A stretch of 14,337 nt of DNA from an uncultured Eubacterium sp. (GTDB lineage Bacteria; Bacillota; Clostridia; Lachnospirales; Lachnospiraceae), in contig CAJTTQ010000065.1 in the NCBI GenBank assembly GCA_910579145.1, forward strand, positions 1 to 14,337, in the 5' to 3' direction. The position numbers were made by a program, and so were the translations under genes. Of this stretch, positions 7,493 through 14,337 are shown piece after piece. A model generated the notes under the pieces. It saw only the letters and a list, made by a program, of their open reading frames with translations, searched no databases and was not told the DNA's origin. Positions within the stretch are counted from its first letter, which is position 1. Every line of letters starts with the position of its first letter.

Positions 7493-7510
7493 TTGTAAAT
7501 TTTTTAACAA
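7493..7510. promoter_or_regulatory. candidate Rex operator in the gap leader
   Basis: TTGTAAATTTTTTAACAA matches the clostridial Rex consensus TTGTTAA-N4-TTAACAA at 13 of 14 defined positions with the correct 18-base length. The single mismatch is A for T at the fifth base. It sits about +8 to +25 relative to the predicted gap start, where a bound repressor would block transcription. Rex leaves DNA when NADH/NAD+ rises. The match is seen in the sequence; binding is inferred. Confidence 0.6.
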
Positions 7511-7553
7511 ACACGAAGAAAAGTATATCATTTTATTTAGGAGGAAACGACAA

Positions 7554-8570
7554 ATGGCAGTAAAAGTAGCGATTAACGGATTCGGACGTATTGGACGTCT
7601 TGCTTTCAGACAGATGTTTGGAGCAGAAGGATACGAAGTAGTAGCGATCAATGACCTGACAAGCCCTAAGATGCTTGCTCACCTTTTGAAGTATGACTCT
7701 TCTCAGGGTAAATATGAGAAAGCAGATACGGTATCCGCTGGTGAGGATTCCATCACAGTTGACGGAAAGACTATCAAAATCTACGCGAAACCAGATGCAA
7801 ATGATTGCCCTTGGGGTGAACTCGGTGTAGACGTTGTTCTTGAGTGTTCCGGATTCTATACATCAAAGGAGAAAGCGCAGGCACATATCAATGCCGGTGC
7901 CCGCAAAGTTGTTATTTCGGCTCCTGCTGGAAATGATCTTCCGACGATCGTTTACAACACAAACCATGAGACGTTGAAAGCAGAGGATACGATCATTTCG
8001 GCTGCTTCCTGTACGACAAACTGTCTTGCTCCGATGGCAGATGCGCTGAATAAGTATGCTCCGGTACAGTCTGGTATCATGGTTACGATCCATGCCTACA
8101 CAGGAGATCAGATGACACTGGACGGCCCGCAGAGAAAAGGCGATCTCAGAAGATCCCGTGCCGCTGCAGTGAACATCGTGCCAAACAGCACGGGCGCAGC
8201 AAAGGCGATCGGCCTTGTTATCCCAGAACTGAACGGCAAACTGATCGGTTCTGCTCAGCGTGTTCCGACACCTACAGGTTCTACGACGATCCTGACAGCA
8301 GTAGTGAAAAAAGCCGGCGTTACCGCAGAGGATGTCAATGCAGCGATGAAAGCAGCAGCAAATGAGTCCTTTGGATACAATGAAGACGAAATCGTTTCAT
8401 CTGACGTGATCGGTATGAGATATGGTTCCCTGTTTGACGCAACACAGACGATGGTGAACCAGGTGAGCGACGACCTTTACGAAGTTCAGGTTGTTTCCTG
8501 GTATGACAACGAGAACTCATACACGAGCCAGATGGTAAGAACGATCAAATACTTCAGCGAACTTTCCTAA
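7554..8570 (+). CDS. gap: glyceraldehyde-3-phosphate dehydrogenase, type I
   Basis: This enzyme oxidises and phosphorylates glyceraldehyde-3-phosphate to 1,3-bisphosphoglycerate, making NADH. It is cytoplasmic and tetrameric in the family. The 338-residue protein has the NAD-binding loop INGFGRIGRL (7-16), an acidic residue at D34 (AINDL) that favours NAD over NADP, and the active site SAASCTTNCLAP with nucleophile C153. Also visible are the base-donating histidine in IHAYTGDQ, RRSRAAAVNIVP for phosphate binding, and the C-terminal VSWYDNENSYTSQM. The ribosome site AGGAGG is at 7541-7546. The gene has its own strong promoter with a candidate Rex operator and is followed by a terminator, so it can be expressed apart from pgk. 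Confidence 0.98.
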   Translation: MAVKVAINGFGRIGRLAFRQMFGAEGYEVVAINDLTSPKMLAHLLKYDSSQGKYEKADTVSAGEDSITVDGKTIKIYAKPDANDCPWGELGVDVVLECSGFYTSKEKAQAHINAGARKVVISAPAGNDLPTIVYNTNHETLKAEDTIISAASCTTNCLAPMADALNKYAPVQSGIMVTIHAYTGDQMTLDGPQRKGDLRRSRAAAVNIVPNSTGAAKAIGLVIPELNGKLIGSAQRVPTPTGSTTILTAVVKKAGVTAEDVNAAMKAAANESFGYNEDEIVSSDVIGMRYGSLFDATQTMVNQVSDDLYEVQVVSWYDNENSYTSQMVRTIKYFSELS

Positions 8571-8597
8571 TTCGAAACTCGCATTTGATTGAAACCC

Positions 8598-8636
8598 AAA
8601 CGGGTCCGGTCTGTCAATGGGACCGAACCCGTTTTT
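8598..8636 (+). terminator. Rho-independent terminator after gap
   Basis: Arms at 8598-8611 (AAACGGGTCCGGTC) and 8621-8634 (GACCGAACCCGTTT) pair over 14 positions with one mismatch around a 9-base loop. The 3' arm runs into five Ts (8632-8636). It lies 28 bp after gap and only 31 bp before the pgk start, so it should end or attenuate transcripts reaching pgk. Confidence 0.8.
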
Positions 8637-8667
8637 GCTATGAAGCTTAAAGGAAGGAGATAACATA

Positions 8668-9864
8668 ATGTTAAACAAAAAATCTGTAGATGATATTAAT
8701 GTAAAGGGCCAGAGAGTGCTGGTTCGCTGCGACTTCAACGTGCCTTTGCAGGACGGAAAGATCACGGACGAAAACCGTCTGGTAGCAGCGCTCCCGACCA
8801 TTAAGAAACTGATCGCGGACGGGGGAAAAGTGATCCTCTGCTCCCATCTCGGAAAGCCAAAAGGAGAGCCGAAGCCGGAACTTTCACTGGCCCCGGTTGC
8901 TACCCGTCTCTCCGAACTTCTCGGCCAGGAAGTTACATTTGCCGCTGACGCCAACGTTGTGGGCGACAATGCGAAGGCAGCCGTTTCCGCGATGAAGGAC
9001 GGAGATGTTGTTCTTCTTGAGAACACGCGTTACCGTAAGGAAGAGACGAAGAACGAGGAAGCATTTTCGAAAGATCTCGCTTCCCTTGCCGATGTATTTG
9101 TCAATGACGCATTTGGAACGGCCCACCGTGCACACTGCTCGAATGTAGGTGTGACTGACTATGTCGATACGGCTGTTGTCGGCTATTTGATGCAGAAAGA
9201 GATCGATTTCCTCGGAAACGCGGTAAATAACCCGGAAAGACCGTTTGTAGCCATTCTCGGCGGCGCTAAAGTTTCTTCCAAGATCTCTGTTATTGAGAAC
9301 CTTTTGGATAAAGTAGATACATTGATCATCGGCGGTGGTATGGCGTATACATTTATGGCGGCGCACGGCGAAGAAGTCGGCCAGTCCCTTCTCGAAGAAG
9401 ATTACAAGCAGTACGCACTCGATATGGAAAAGAAAGCAGAAGAAAAAGGCGTGAAACTTTTGATTCCGATCGATACGATCGTGGCAGACGATTTTTCAAA
9501 CGATGCCAATACAAAAATAGTCGGACGCGGTGAGATCCCGGCAGATATGGAAGGCCTTGACATCGGCCCGGAAACACAGAAATTGTTTGCGGAAGCCATA
9601 GCCGGAGCCAAAACCGTCGTATGGAACGGCCCGATGGGATGCTTCGAAATGCCGAACTTCGCCAAAGGAACCGTAGCCGTAGCCGAGGCAATGGCGAACC
9701 TGCAAGGCGCCACGACGATCATCGGCGGCGGTGACAGCGCCGCAGCCGTAAACCAGCTCGGCTTTGGCGACAAGATGACCCATATCTCAACAGGAGGCGG
9801 AGCATCTTTGGAATTTTTGGAAGGAAAAGATTTACCAGGCGTAGCAGCAGCGAACAACGCGTAA
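8668..9864 (+). CDS. pgk: phosphoglycerate kinase
   Basis: Pgk transfers the acyl phosphate of 1,3-bisphosphoglycerate to ADP, giving ATP and 3-phosphoglycerate. The 398-residue length is normal. The N-terminal domain shows VLVRCDFNVP (17-26), the substrate-binding SHLGKPKG, LLENTRYRKEE, and the VNDAFGTAHRAH segment. The C-terminal nucleotide domain has ILGGAKVSSKI, TLIIGGGMAYTF, VWNGPMGCFE, GGGDSAAAV and STGGGASLEFLEG. A GGAAGGAG ribosome site at 8652-8659 precedes the ATG. It lies directly after the gap terminator with no room for an ordinary promoter, so expression probably depends on readthrough or a promoter inside gap. The last 250 bases or so become strikingly T-poor compared with the start of the gene. 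Confidence 0.98.
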   Translation: MLNKKSVDDINVKGQRVLVRCDFNVPLQDGKITDENRLVAALPTIKKLIADGGKVILCSHLGKPKGEPKPELSLAPVATRLSELLGQEVTFAADANVVGDNAKAAVSAMKDGDVVLLENTRYRKEETKNEEAFSKDLASLADVFVNDAFGTAHRAHCSNVGVTDYVDTAVVGYLMQKEIDFLGNAVNNPERPFVAILGGAKVSSKISVIENLLDKVDTLIIGGGMAYTFMAAHGEEVGQSLLEEDYKQYALDMEKKAEEKGVKLLIPIDTIVADDFSNDANTKIVGRGEIPADMEGLDIGPETQKLFAEAIAGAKTVVWNGPMGCFEMPNFAKGTVAVAEAMANLQGATTIIGGGDSAAAVNQLGFGDKMTHISTGGGASLEFLEGKDLPGVAAANNA

Positions 9865-9878
9865 GCAACGAGCCCTTC

Positions 9879-9939
9879 AAAATCCAGGACAGAAACAAAA
9901 ATGATGCTCGCATCATTTCTTGCTTCTGTCCTGGATTTT
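9879..9939. terminator. large nested palindrome between pgk and tpiA, possible terminator or processing hairpin
   Basis: Outer arms AAAATCCAGGACAGAA (9879-9894) and TTCTGTCCTGGATTTT (9924-9939) are a perfect 16-bp inverted repeat. Inside is a second hairpin, AAATGATG / CATCATTT, around CTCG (9899-9918). The outer arm ends in four Ts, so a terminator is possible, in both directions by symmetry. The U-tract is short and the loop is structured, so an mRNA-stabilising or RNase-cleaved hairpin is equally plausible. It starts 15 bp after the pgk stop. Confidence 0.6.
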
Positions 9940-9940
9940 A

Positions 9941-10062
9941 GCGGGCGACTGCCCGCGTGCAGACTGCGGAGCGAAGCGGAGCAGGATGCCTGAAGGCCAC
10001 CCCTTCGCGGAGCCCCTCACTCATCTAGCCCCAAACCTCCCTAAACCTCCGGACTCCCGGAG
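9941..10062. repeat. GC-rich REP-like extragenic region upstream of tpiA
   Basis: Several small hairpins follow the large palindrome. GCGGGC/GCCCGC surround GACT (9941-9956). GCGAAGCGG (9971-9979) can pair with CCCCTTCGC (10000-10008) with one mismatch. CTCCGG/CCGGAG surround ACTC (10047-10062). AAACCTCC occurs twice in close succession (10033-10050). The layout resembles repetitive extragenic palindromic elements. Whether it recurs in the genome cannot be seen from one window. An open frame across it (9920-10123) is not a credible gene. Confidence 0.45.
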
Positions 10063-10104
10063 CCCTATCTATAACCCCAAAAAAAGAAAGGAACCTCTAA
10101 AAAT

Positions 10105-10857
10105 ATGTCAAGAAAAAAAATAATCGCAGGAAACTGGAAAATGAACAAAACCCCAAGTGAAGCAGTAGCACTTGTCAACGAATTAAAACCCTTAGTAGCA
10201 ACCGAAAACGCCGACGTCGTATTCTGCGTCCCAGCCATCGACATCATCCCCTGCATCGAAGCAGCAAAAGGCACGAACATCCAAATCGGCGCCGAGAACA
10301 TGTACTACGAGGAAAGCGGCGCCTACACCGGTGAAATCGCCCCTGACATGCTCACGGATGCCGGCGTGAAATACGTCATCATCGGCCACTCCGAACGCCG
10401 TGAATACTTCGCCGAAACCGACGAAACCGTAAACCAAAAAGTATTAAAAGCCTTTGAACACGGCATCACCCCGATCATCTGCTGCGGTGAATCCCTCACA
10501 CAGAGAAAACAGGGAATCTACATTGACTGGATCCGCATGCAGATCAAGATCGCCTTCCAAAACGTGACAGCCGATCAGGCAAAGAAAGCCGTGATCGCCT
10601 ACGAGCCGATCTGGGCAATCGGAACCGGCGAAACAGCGACTTCTGATCAGGCAGAAGAAGTATGCAAAGCGATCCGCGACTGTATCGCGGAAGTATATGA
10701 AGAGGCAACCGCCTCCGAAATACGCATCCAGTACGGCGGTTCAGTCAACGCGGGGAATGCGGCAGAACTCTTTACAAAACCAGACATCGACGGCGGTCTG
10801 GTAGGCGGCGCTTCTTTAAAAGCCGATTTTGGTAAGATCGTTAATTATGGAGAGTAA
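10105..10857 (+). CDS. tpiA: triosephosphate isomerase
   Basis: TpiA interconverts dihydroxyacetone phosphate and glyceraldehyde-3-phosphate. The 250-residue TIM barrel has the expected catalytic residues: K12 in AGNWKMN, H95 in IIGHSERR, and E167 in YEPIWAIGTG, the start of the flexible loop 6. YGGSVN and GGLVGGASL make the phosphate-binding end. The ribosome site AAAGGAA (10087-10093) is somewhat far from the ATG. The first 336 bases have an odd composition for this window: by hand count 118 A, 97 C, 71 G and only 50 T. The last third is ordinary. The encoded protein is nonetheless fully typical, so the shift is mostly synonymous. No terminator follows the gene. Confidence 0.98.
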   Translation: MSRKKIIAGNWKMNKTPSEAVALVNELKPLVATENADVVFCVPAIDIIPCIEAAKGTNIQIGAENMYYEESGAYTGEIAPDMLTDAGVKYVIIGHSERREYFAETDETVNQKVLKAFEHGITPIICCGESLTQRKQGIYIDWIRMQIKIAFQNVTADQAKKAVIAYEPIWAIGTGETATSDQAEEVCKAIRDCIAEVYEEATASEIRIQYGGSVNAGNAAELFTKPDIDGGLVGGASLKADFGKIVNYGE

Positions 10858-10933
10858 TCAAAACCATTGATGGAAAAAAGAGCGCAGATAATGAAAATAC
10901 TGTTAAAAAAAGGAGTTTTTGCTAAAAAGTGCT

Positions 10934-10962
10934 TTATCTTTCCACAGAGGTTGTGTTATAAT
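10934..10962 (+). promoter_or_regulatory. extended -10 promoter of ppdK
   Basis: A consensus TATAAT (10957-10962) carries the extended TGn element (TG at 10954-10955). The -35 (TTATCT, 10934-10939) is weak, as is common with extended -10 promoters. An imperfect palindrome, TTGTG to CACAG (10951-10970), overlaps the -10 and could be an operator. The predicted start is near 10969, giving a leader of about 70 bases. Confidence 0.6.
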
Positions 10963-10971
10963 ATTCACAGC

Positions 10972-10998
10972 GACCATTCAAATGCAATTTTGAAGGTC
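10972..10998 (+). promoter_or_regulatory. hairpin in the ppdK leader
   Basis: GACC-A-TTCAAA (10972-10982) pairs with TTTGAAGGTC (10989-10998) with one bulged A and a short loop. It begins within a few bases of the predicted transcript start. It could stabilise the mRNA or act as an operator at the DNA level. No T-run follows, so it is not a terminator. Confidence 0.4.
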
Positions 10999-11038
10999 AA
11001 AATCACAATACTATATTTTATAGGAGGAATTTATAGAC

Positions 11039-13666
11039 ATGGCAAACAAATGGGTTTATTTATTCAGTGAAGGAAATGCCAACATGCGTGAGCTTTTGGG
11101 TGGTAAAGGCGCAAACCTTGCCGAGATGACCTCGCTCGGTCTTCCGGTACCGCAGGGATTTACGATCACGACAGAGGCTTGTACGCAGTACTATGAAGAC
11201 GGCCGTGAGATCAATGATGAGATCCAGGGTCAGATAAACGAGTACATCGTAAAGATGGAAGAGATTACAGGTAAAAAATTTGGTGACAAGGAGAACCCGC
11301 TCCTCGTTTCGGTTCGTTCCGGTGCCCGTGCATCCATGCCGGGAATGATGGATACGATCCTGAACCTCGGACTGAATGAGACAGTAGTAGAAGTTATTGC
11401 AGAGAAGTCAAACAACCCGCGCTGGGCTTGGGACTGCTACAGAAGATTTATTCAGATGTATTCCGATGTCGTAATGGAAGTCGGGAAAAAATATTTCGAA
11501 GAACTGATCGATAAGATGAAAGCTGACCGCGGCGTACAGCAGGATGTGGAGCTGACGGCTGACGACTTAAAAGAGCTGGCAAACCAGTTTAAGGCAGAGT
11601 ATAAAGAGAAAATCGGCGCTGATTTCCCGGATGATCCGAAAGAGCAGCTGATGGGCGCGATCAAAGCCGTATTCCGTTCGTGGGACAACCCTCGTGCAAA
11701 TGTATACCGCCGCGACAACGATATCCCGTATTCCTGGGGTACAGCAGTAAACGTTCAGTCCATGGCATTTGGTAACATGGGCGATGACTGTGGTACCGGC
11801 GTTGCATTTACCCGTGACCCGGCTACCGGCGAGAGAAAGCTGATGGGTGAGTTCCTGAAGAACGCGCAGGGTGAGGACGTGGTTGCCGGTGTTCGTACAC
11901 CGATGCCAATCGCACAGATGGAGCAAGAGTTCCCAGAGGCATTCGCGCAGTTCAAGGATGTTTGTTCCACACTGGAAAACCACTACAGAGATATGCAGGA
12001 TATGGAGTTCACAGTTGAGAACAAGAAACTGTACATGCTCCAGACACGTAACGGAAAGAGAACAGCACAGGCGGCTCTTAAAATTGCCTGCGACCTCGTA
12101 GACGAGGGAATGAGAACAGAGGAAGAAGCTGTTGTCATGATCGATCCGCGTAATCTGGATACGCTTCTTCATCCGCAGTTTGACACTGCTGCGTTGAAGA
12201 AAGCAACACCGATGGCAAAAGCACTTGGTGCTTCTCCGGGAGCAGCCTGCGGTAAGATCGTATTTACAGCAGAAGACGCTGTAGAGTGGAATGCCCGCGG
12301 CGAGAAAGTCGTTCTCGTTCGTCTTGAGACTTCTCCGGAAGATATTACCGGTATGAAGGCTTCCCAGGGTATCCTGACTGTCCGCGGCGGTATGACGAGC
12401 CATGCAGCCGTTGTAGCGCGTGGTATGGGAACATGCTGCGTATCCGGCTGCGGTGACATTAACATGGATGAGGAAAATAAGAAATTTACTTTGAATGGCA
12501 AAGAGTTCCACGAAGGAGATTCCATTTCCATCGATGGTTCTACCGGAAATATTTACGACGGCATCATCCCGACCGTAGATGCTACGATCGCCGGTGAGTT
12601 CGGCCGTATCATGGACTGGGCAGACAAATACCGCACGATGAAAGTCCGCACAAATGCAGATACGCCGGCAGATGCAAAGAAAGCCCGCGAGCTTGGCGCG
12701 GAAGGTATCGGCCTTTGCCGTACGGAGCACATGTTCTTTGAAGAGGACAGGATCGCTGCATTCCGTGAGATGATCTGTGCCGATACAGTAGAAGAGAGAG
12801 AAGCTGCTCTCGACAAGATCCTCCCATATCAGCAGAGTGACTTCGAGGCGCTTTACGAGGCTTTGGAAGGAAATCCGGTTACGATCCGTTTCTTAGATCC
12901 GCCTCTGCATGAATTTGTTCCGACCGAAGAGGCCGACATCAAGAAGCTGGCTGACGCACAGGGCAAATCGGTAGAAGACATTAAGGCGCTCATCGCTTCC
13001 CTGCATGAGTTCAACCCGATGATGGGACACCGTGGATGCCGTCTTGCCGTGACATATCCTGAAATTGCGAAGATGCAGACAAAAGCTGTCATCCGTGCAG
13101 CGATCAACGTTCAGAAGGCACATGCAGACTGGACCGTAAAACCGGAGATCATGATTCCATTGATCGGCGACGTGAAGGAATTGAAATATGTGAAGAAATT
13201 CGTTGTTGAGACCGCAGATGCGGAAATTGCGGCAGCAGGCAGCAGCCTCCAGTATGAGGTTGGTACGATGATCGAGATTCCTCGTGCTGCCCTGACAGCA
13301 GATGAGATCGCGAAGGAAGCTGACTTCTTCTGCTTCGGTACAAACGACCTGACGCAGATGACATTTGGATTCTCCCGTGATGACGCCGGTAAGTTCCTGG
13401 ATGCTTATTATGACGCTAAGATCTTTGAGAACGATCCATTTGCGAAACTGGATCAGACGGGTGTTGGCAAGCTTATGGAAACAGCTCTGAAGCTTGGTAA
13501 ACCGGAAAACAGCACGCTTCACTGCGGTATCTGCGGTGAGCACGGCGGAGATCCGTCTTCGGTAGAGTTCTGCAATAAGATCGGTTTGGATTATGTATCC
13601 TGTTCACCGTTCCGTGTACCAATTGCTCGGTTGGCGGCGGCGCAGGCGGCGATTGCTCAGAAGTAG
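11039..13666 (+). CDS. ppdK: pyruvate, phosphate dikinase
   Basis: PPDK reversibly converts PEP, AMP and PPi into pyruvate, ATP and Pi. In anaerobes it can serve glycolysis or PEP formation. The 875-residue length matches clostridial enzymes. Domains in order are an N-terminal ATP-grasp nucleotide-binding region (GGKGANLAEM near 22, SVRSGARASMPGMMD), a central phosphohistidine domain with GGMTSHAAVVARGMG, and a C-terminal PEP/pyruvate barrel (GLCRTEHMFFE, GTNDLTQMTFGFSRDD, HCGICGEHGGDP). By codon position the phosphorylated histidine is H455, the same number as in the Clostridium symbiosum enzyme. C832 corresponds to its catalytic C831. AGGAGG lies at 11022-11027. The gene has its own promoter and a strong terminator, so it is probably monocistronic. 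PEP synthase is excluded by length and the TSHAAVVARGMG context. Confidence 0.98.
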   Translation: MANKWVYLFSEGNANMRELLGGKGANLAEMTSLGLPVPQGFTITTEACTQYYEDGREINDEIQGQINEYIVKMEEITGKKFGDKENPLLVSVRSGARASMPGMMDTILNLGLNETVVEVIAEKSNNPRWAWDCYRRFIQMYSDVVMEVGKKYFEELIDKMKADRGVQQDVELTADDLKELANQFKAEYKEKIGADFPDDPKEQLMGAIKAVFRSWDNPRANVYRRDNDIPYSWGTAVNVQSMAFGNMGDDCGTGVAFTRDPATGERKLMGEFLKNAQGEDVVAGVRTPMPIAQMEQEFPEAFAQFKDVCSTLENHYRDMQDMEFTVENKKLYMLQTRNGKRTAQAALKIACDLVDEGMRTEEEAVVMIDPRNLDTLLHPQFDTAALKKATPMAKALGASPGAACGKIVFTAEDAVEWNARGEKVVLVRLETSPEDITGMKASQGILTVRGGMTSHAAVVARGMGTCCVSGCGDINMDEENKKFTLNGKEFHEGDSISIDGSTGNIYDGIIPTVDATIAGEFGRIMDWADKYRTMKVRTNADTPADAKKARELGAEGIGLCRTEHMFFEEDRIAAFREMICADTVEEREAALDKILPYQQSDFEALYEALEGNPVTIRFLDPPLHEFVPTEEADIKKLADAQGKSVEDIKALIASLHEFNPMMGHRGCRLAVTYPEIAKMQTKAVIRAAINVQKAHADWTVKPEIMIPLIGDVKELKYVKKFVVETADAEIAAAGSSLQYEVGTMIEIPRAALTADEIAKEADFFCFGTNDLTQMTFGFSRDDAGKFLDAYYDAKIFENDPFAKLDQTGVGKLMETALKLGKPENSTLHCGICGEHGGDPSSVEFCNKIGLDYVSCSPFRVPIARLAAAQAAIAQK

Positions 13667-13727
13667 GTCATTCCTCTTAAAATGAGTAATCTGGAAAAAT
13701 CCAATAGAGAATTACTGTAGTATAATG

Positions 13728-13767
13728 AACCGCCCCAAAGTATTGGTTGATACGAGGGGCGGTTTTT
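13728..13767 (+). terminator. Rho-independent terminator after ppdK
   Basis: AACCGCCCC (13728-13736) pairs perfectly with GGGGCGGTT (13756-13764). A small GTAT/ATAC stem can form inside the loop, and a five-T run covers 13763-13767. It lies 62 bp after the ppdK stop and is the strongest terminator in the window. Confidence 0.9.
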
Positions 13768-13793
13768 GATCAGAGAATAAGAAAGGTTATCAT
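13766..13793 (+). promoter_or_regulatory. possible promoter of the methyltransferase gene
   Basis: TTGATC (13766-13771) and TATCAT (13788-13793) are spaced by 16 bases, 48 bp upstream of the methyltransferase start. The -35 overlaps the tail of the ppdK terminator. Four of six and five of six positions match consensus. Confidence 0.35.
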
Positions 13794-13841
13794 AGATTTT
13801 TTAAAACATATTCACTACTTTACAATTTTAGGAGATACTAT

Positions 13842-14337
13842 ATGAGTGATAAAGCAAGCATTCAATCATATTTGAACACGGTGCATGCACCCTGGGGAAG
13901 ATTGTTTTATGAATTGGCGTGGCATAACTTAGAGTGCAAGGGGAAACGGATCCTCGACTTCGGAAGTGGCTTTGGGATTACTGCGAATCATTTTGCAGAG
14001 CATAACAGCGTAGTGGCGGTTGAACCAAATCGGGATATGCTGCAGTACCGGTTTTCAGATCATGAATATGAACAGATCATTGGTGGTATAGAAGAATGTA
14101 AGAAAATGCAAAGTCAAAGTTTTGATGTGATCTTCTGCCATAATGTATTAGAATATATTGATAACCGGCAGGAGGTGCTATTTGAATTTGACAGGTTGTT
14201 AAAACCAGATGGTTTGATATCTGTGATCAAGCATAATAAGGCCGGTAAAATCATGCAGAAAGCAGTATTTGAATACAAAATAGATGAGGCATTCAAATTA
14301 CTGAAGAATGAAAATTTAGAGTCTGCGAATTTTGGAG
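13842..14337 (+). CDS. class I SAM-dependent methyltransferase (partial, runs off the right edge)
   Basis: An ATG at 13842, preceded by AGGAG at 13830-13834, opens a frame of 165 codons with no stop before the window ends, so the C-terminus is missing. The visible part is a class I methyltransferase Rossmann fold of the Methyltransf_11/25 type. Motif I is ILDFGSGFGIT (about residues 39-49), the acidic end of strand 2 is in VVAVEPN, and motif IV-like FDVIFCHNVLEYI is followed by LLKPDGLIS. These residues bind S-adenosylmethionine. The substrate cannot be told: small molecule, lipid/quinone and protein methylation are all possible. The gene is AT-richer than ppdK (17 of 60 bases are G or C in 14101-14160), suggesting a change to accessory DNA at this edge. 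Confidence 0.8.
   Translation, partial: MSDKASIQSYLNTVHAPWGRLFYELAWHNLECKGKRILDFGSGFGITANHFAEHNSVVAVEPNRDMLQYRFSDHEYEQIIGGIEECKKMQSQSFDVIFCHNVLEYIDNRQEVLFEFDRLLKPDGLISVIKHNKAGKIMQKAVFEYKIDEAFKLLKNENLESANFG

Noticed and set aside
9920..10123. 67-codon open frame between pgk and tpiA
   Set aside because: It runs through the palindrome arm and the GC-rich repeat, has no ribosome site, overlaps the tpiA start, and its translation is proline/arginine-rich low-complexity sequence.
10951..10970. TTGTG to CACAG palindrome over the ppdK -10 as a second Rex or Crp/Fnr site
   Set aside because: The half-sites are two bases too far apart for the 18-base Rex operator and for the TGTGA-N6-TCACA Crp spacing. 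Kept only as an unassigned palindrome.
11567..12730. 387-codon frame on the minus strand inside ppdK
   Set aside because: It is antisense to a certain gene with biased codons and shows no recognisable domain; its cysteine/arginine-rich sequence is typical of a shadow frame.
13721..13726. TATAAT just before the ppdK terminator as a promoter for a tiny RNA
   Set aside because: No -35 at usable spacing and no extended TGn; the terminator starts two bases later, leaving no transcript of note.

Overview
The window looks like chromosomal DNA from a low-to-mid-GC anaerobic Firmicute, most likely a Lachnospiraceae-type gut clostridium. This rests on strong AGGAGG-type ribosome sites, the era / yqzL-like / recO order, clostridial pyruvate phosphate dikinase (active-site His at residue 455), a clostridial Rex-type operator, and an Rpn/PD-(D/E)XK family gene. 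The genus cannot be fixed from the sequence alone. Most of the window is core metabolism and housekeeping. I see no phage, CRISPR array, rRNA or tRNA.

Layout. 1-1240 is an AT-richer block with an Rpn-family nuclease/transposase-like gene and a 46-codon small membrane protein. 1270-3199 is era, a small YqzL-like gene and recO on the + strand. ldhA (D-lactate dehydrogenase) lies on the - strand at 3177-4166 and overlaps the recO tail by 23 bp. 4293-5889 is a translationally coupled NitT/TauT-type ABC ATPase and permease with no binding protein beside them. 5977-7413 is glgA (glycogen synthase). 7554-10857 is the lower-glycolysis cluster gap, pgk, tpiA. 11039-13666 is ppdK, closed by a strong terminator at 13728-13767. 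A class I methyltransferase gene starts at 13842 and runs off the right edge.

How the genes fit together. gap, pgk and tpiA convert triose phosphates to 3-phosphoglycerate. ppdK interconverts PEP and pyruvate using PPi/AMP or ATP/Pi, ldhA disposes of pyruvate and NADH as D-lactate, and glgA stores glucose. The most informative regulatory signal is an 18-bp near-match to the clostridial Rex operator, seven bases or so downstream of the predicted gap transcription start. It suggests NADH/NAD+ control of the NADH-producing glycolytic step. A terminator separates gap from pgk. An elaborate nested palindrome followed by a GC-rich, REP-like stretch separates pgk from tpiA, and a T-poor, A+C-rich composition island spans that junction.

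I did not find a convincing new defence or mobile system. The observations most worth checking are the gap operator, the pgk-tpiA palindrome and composition island, and the two small genes next to era and recO.
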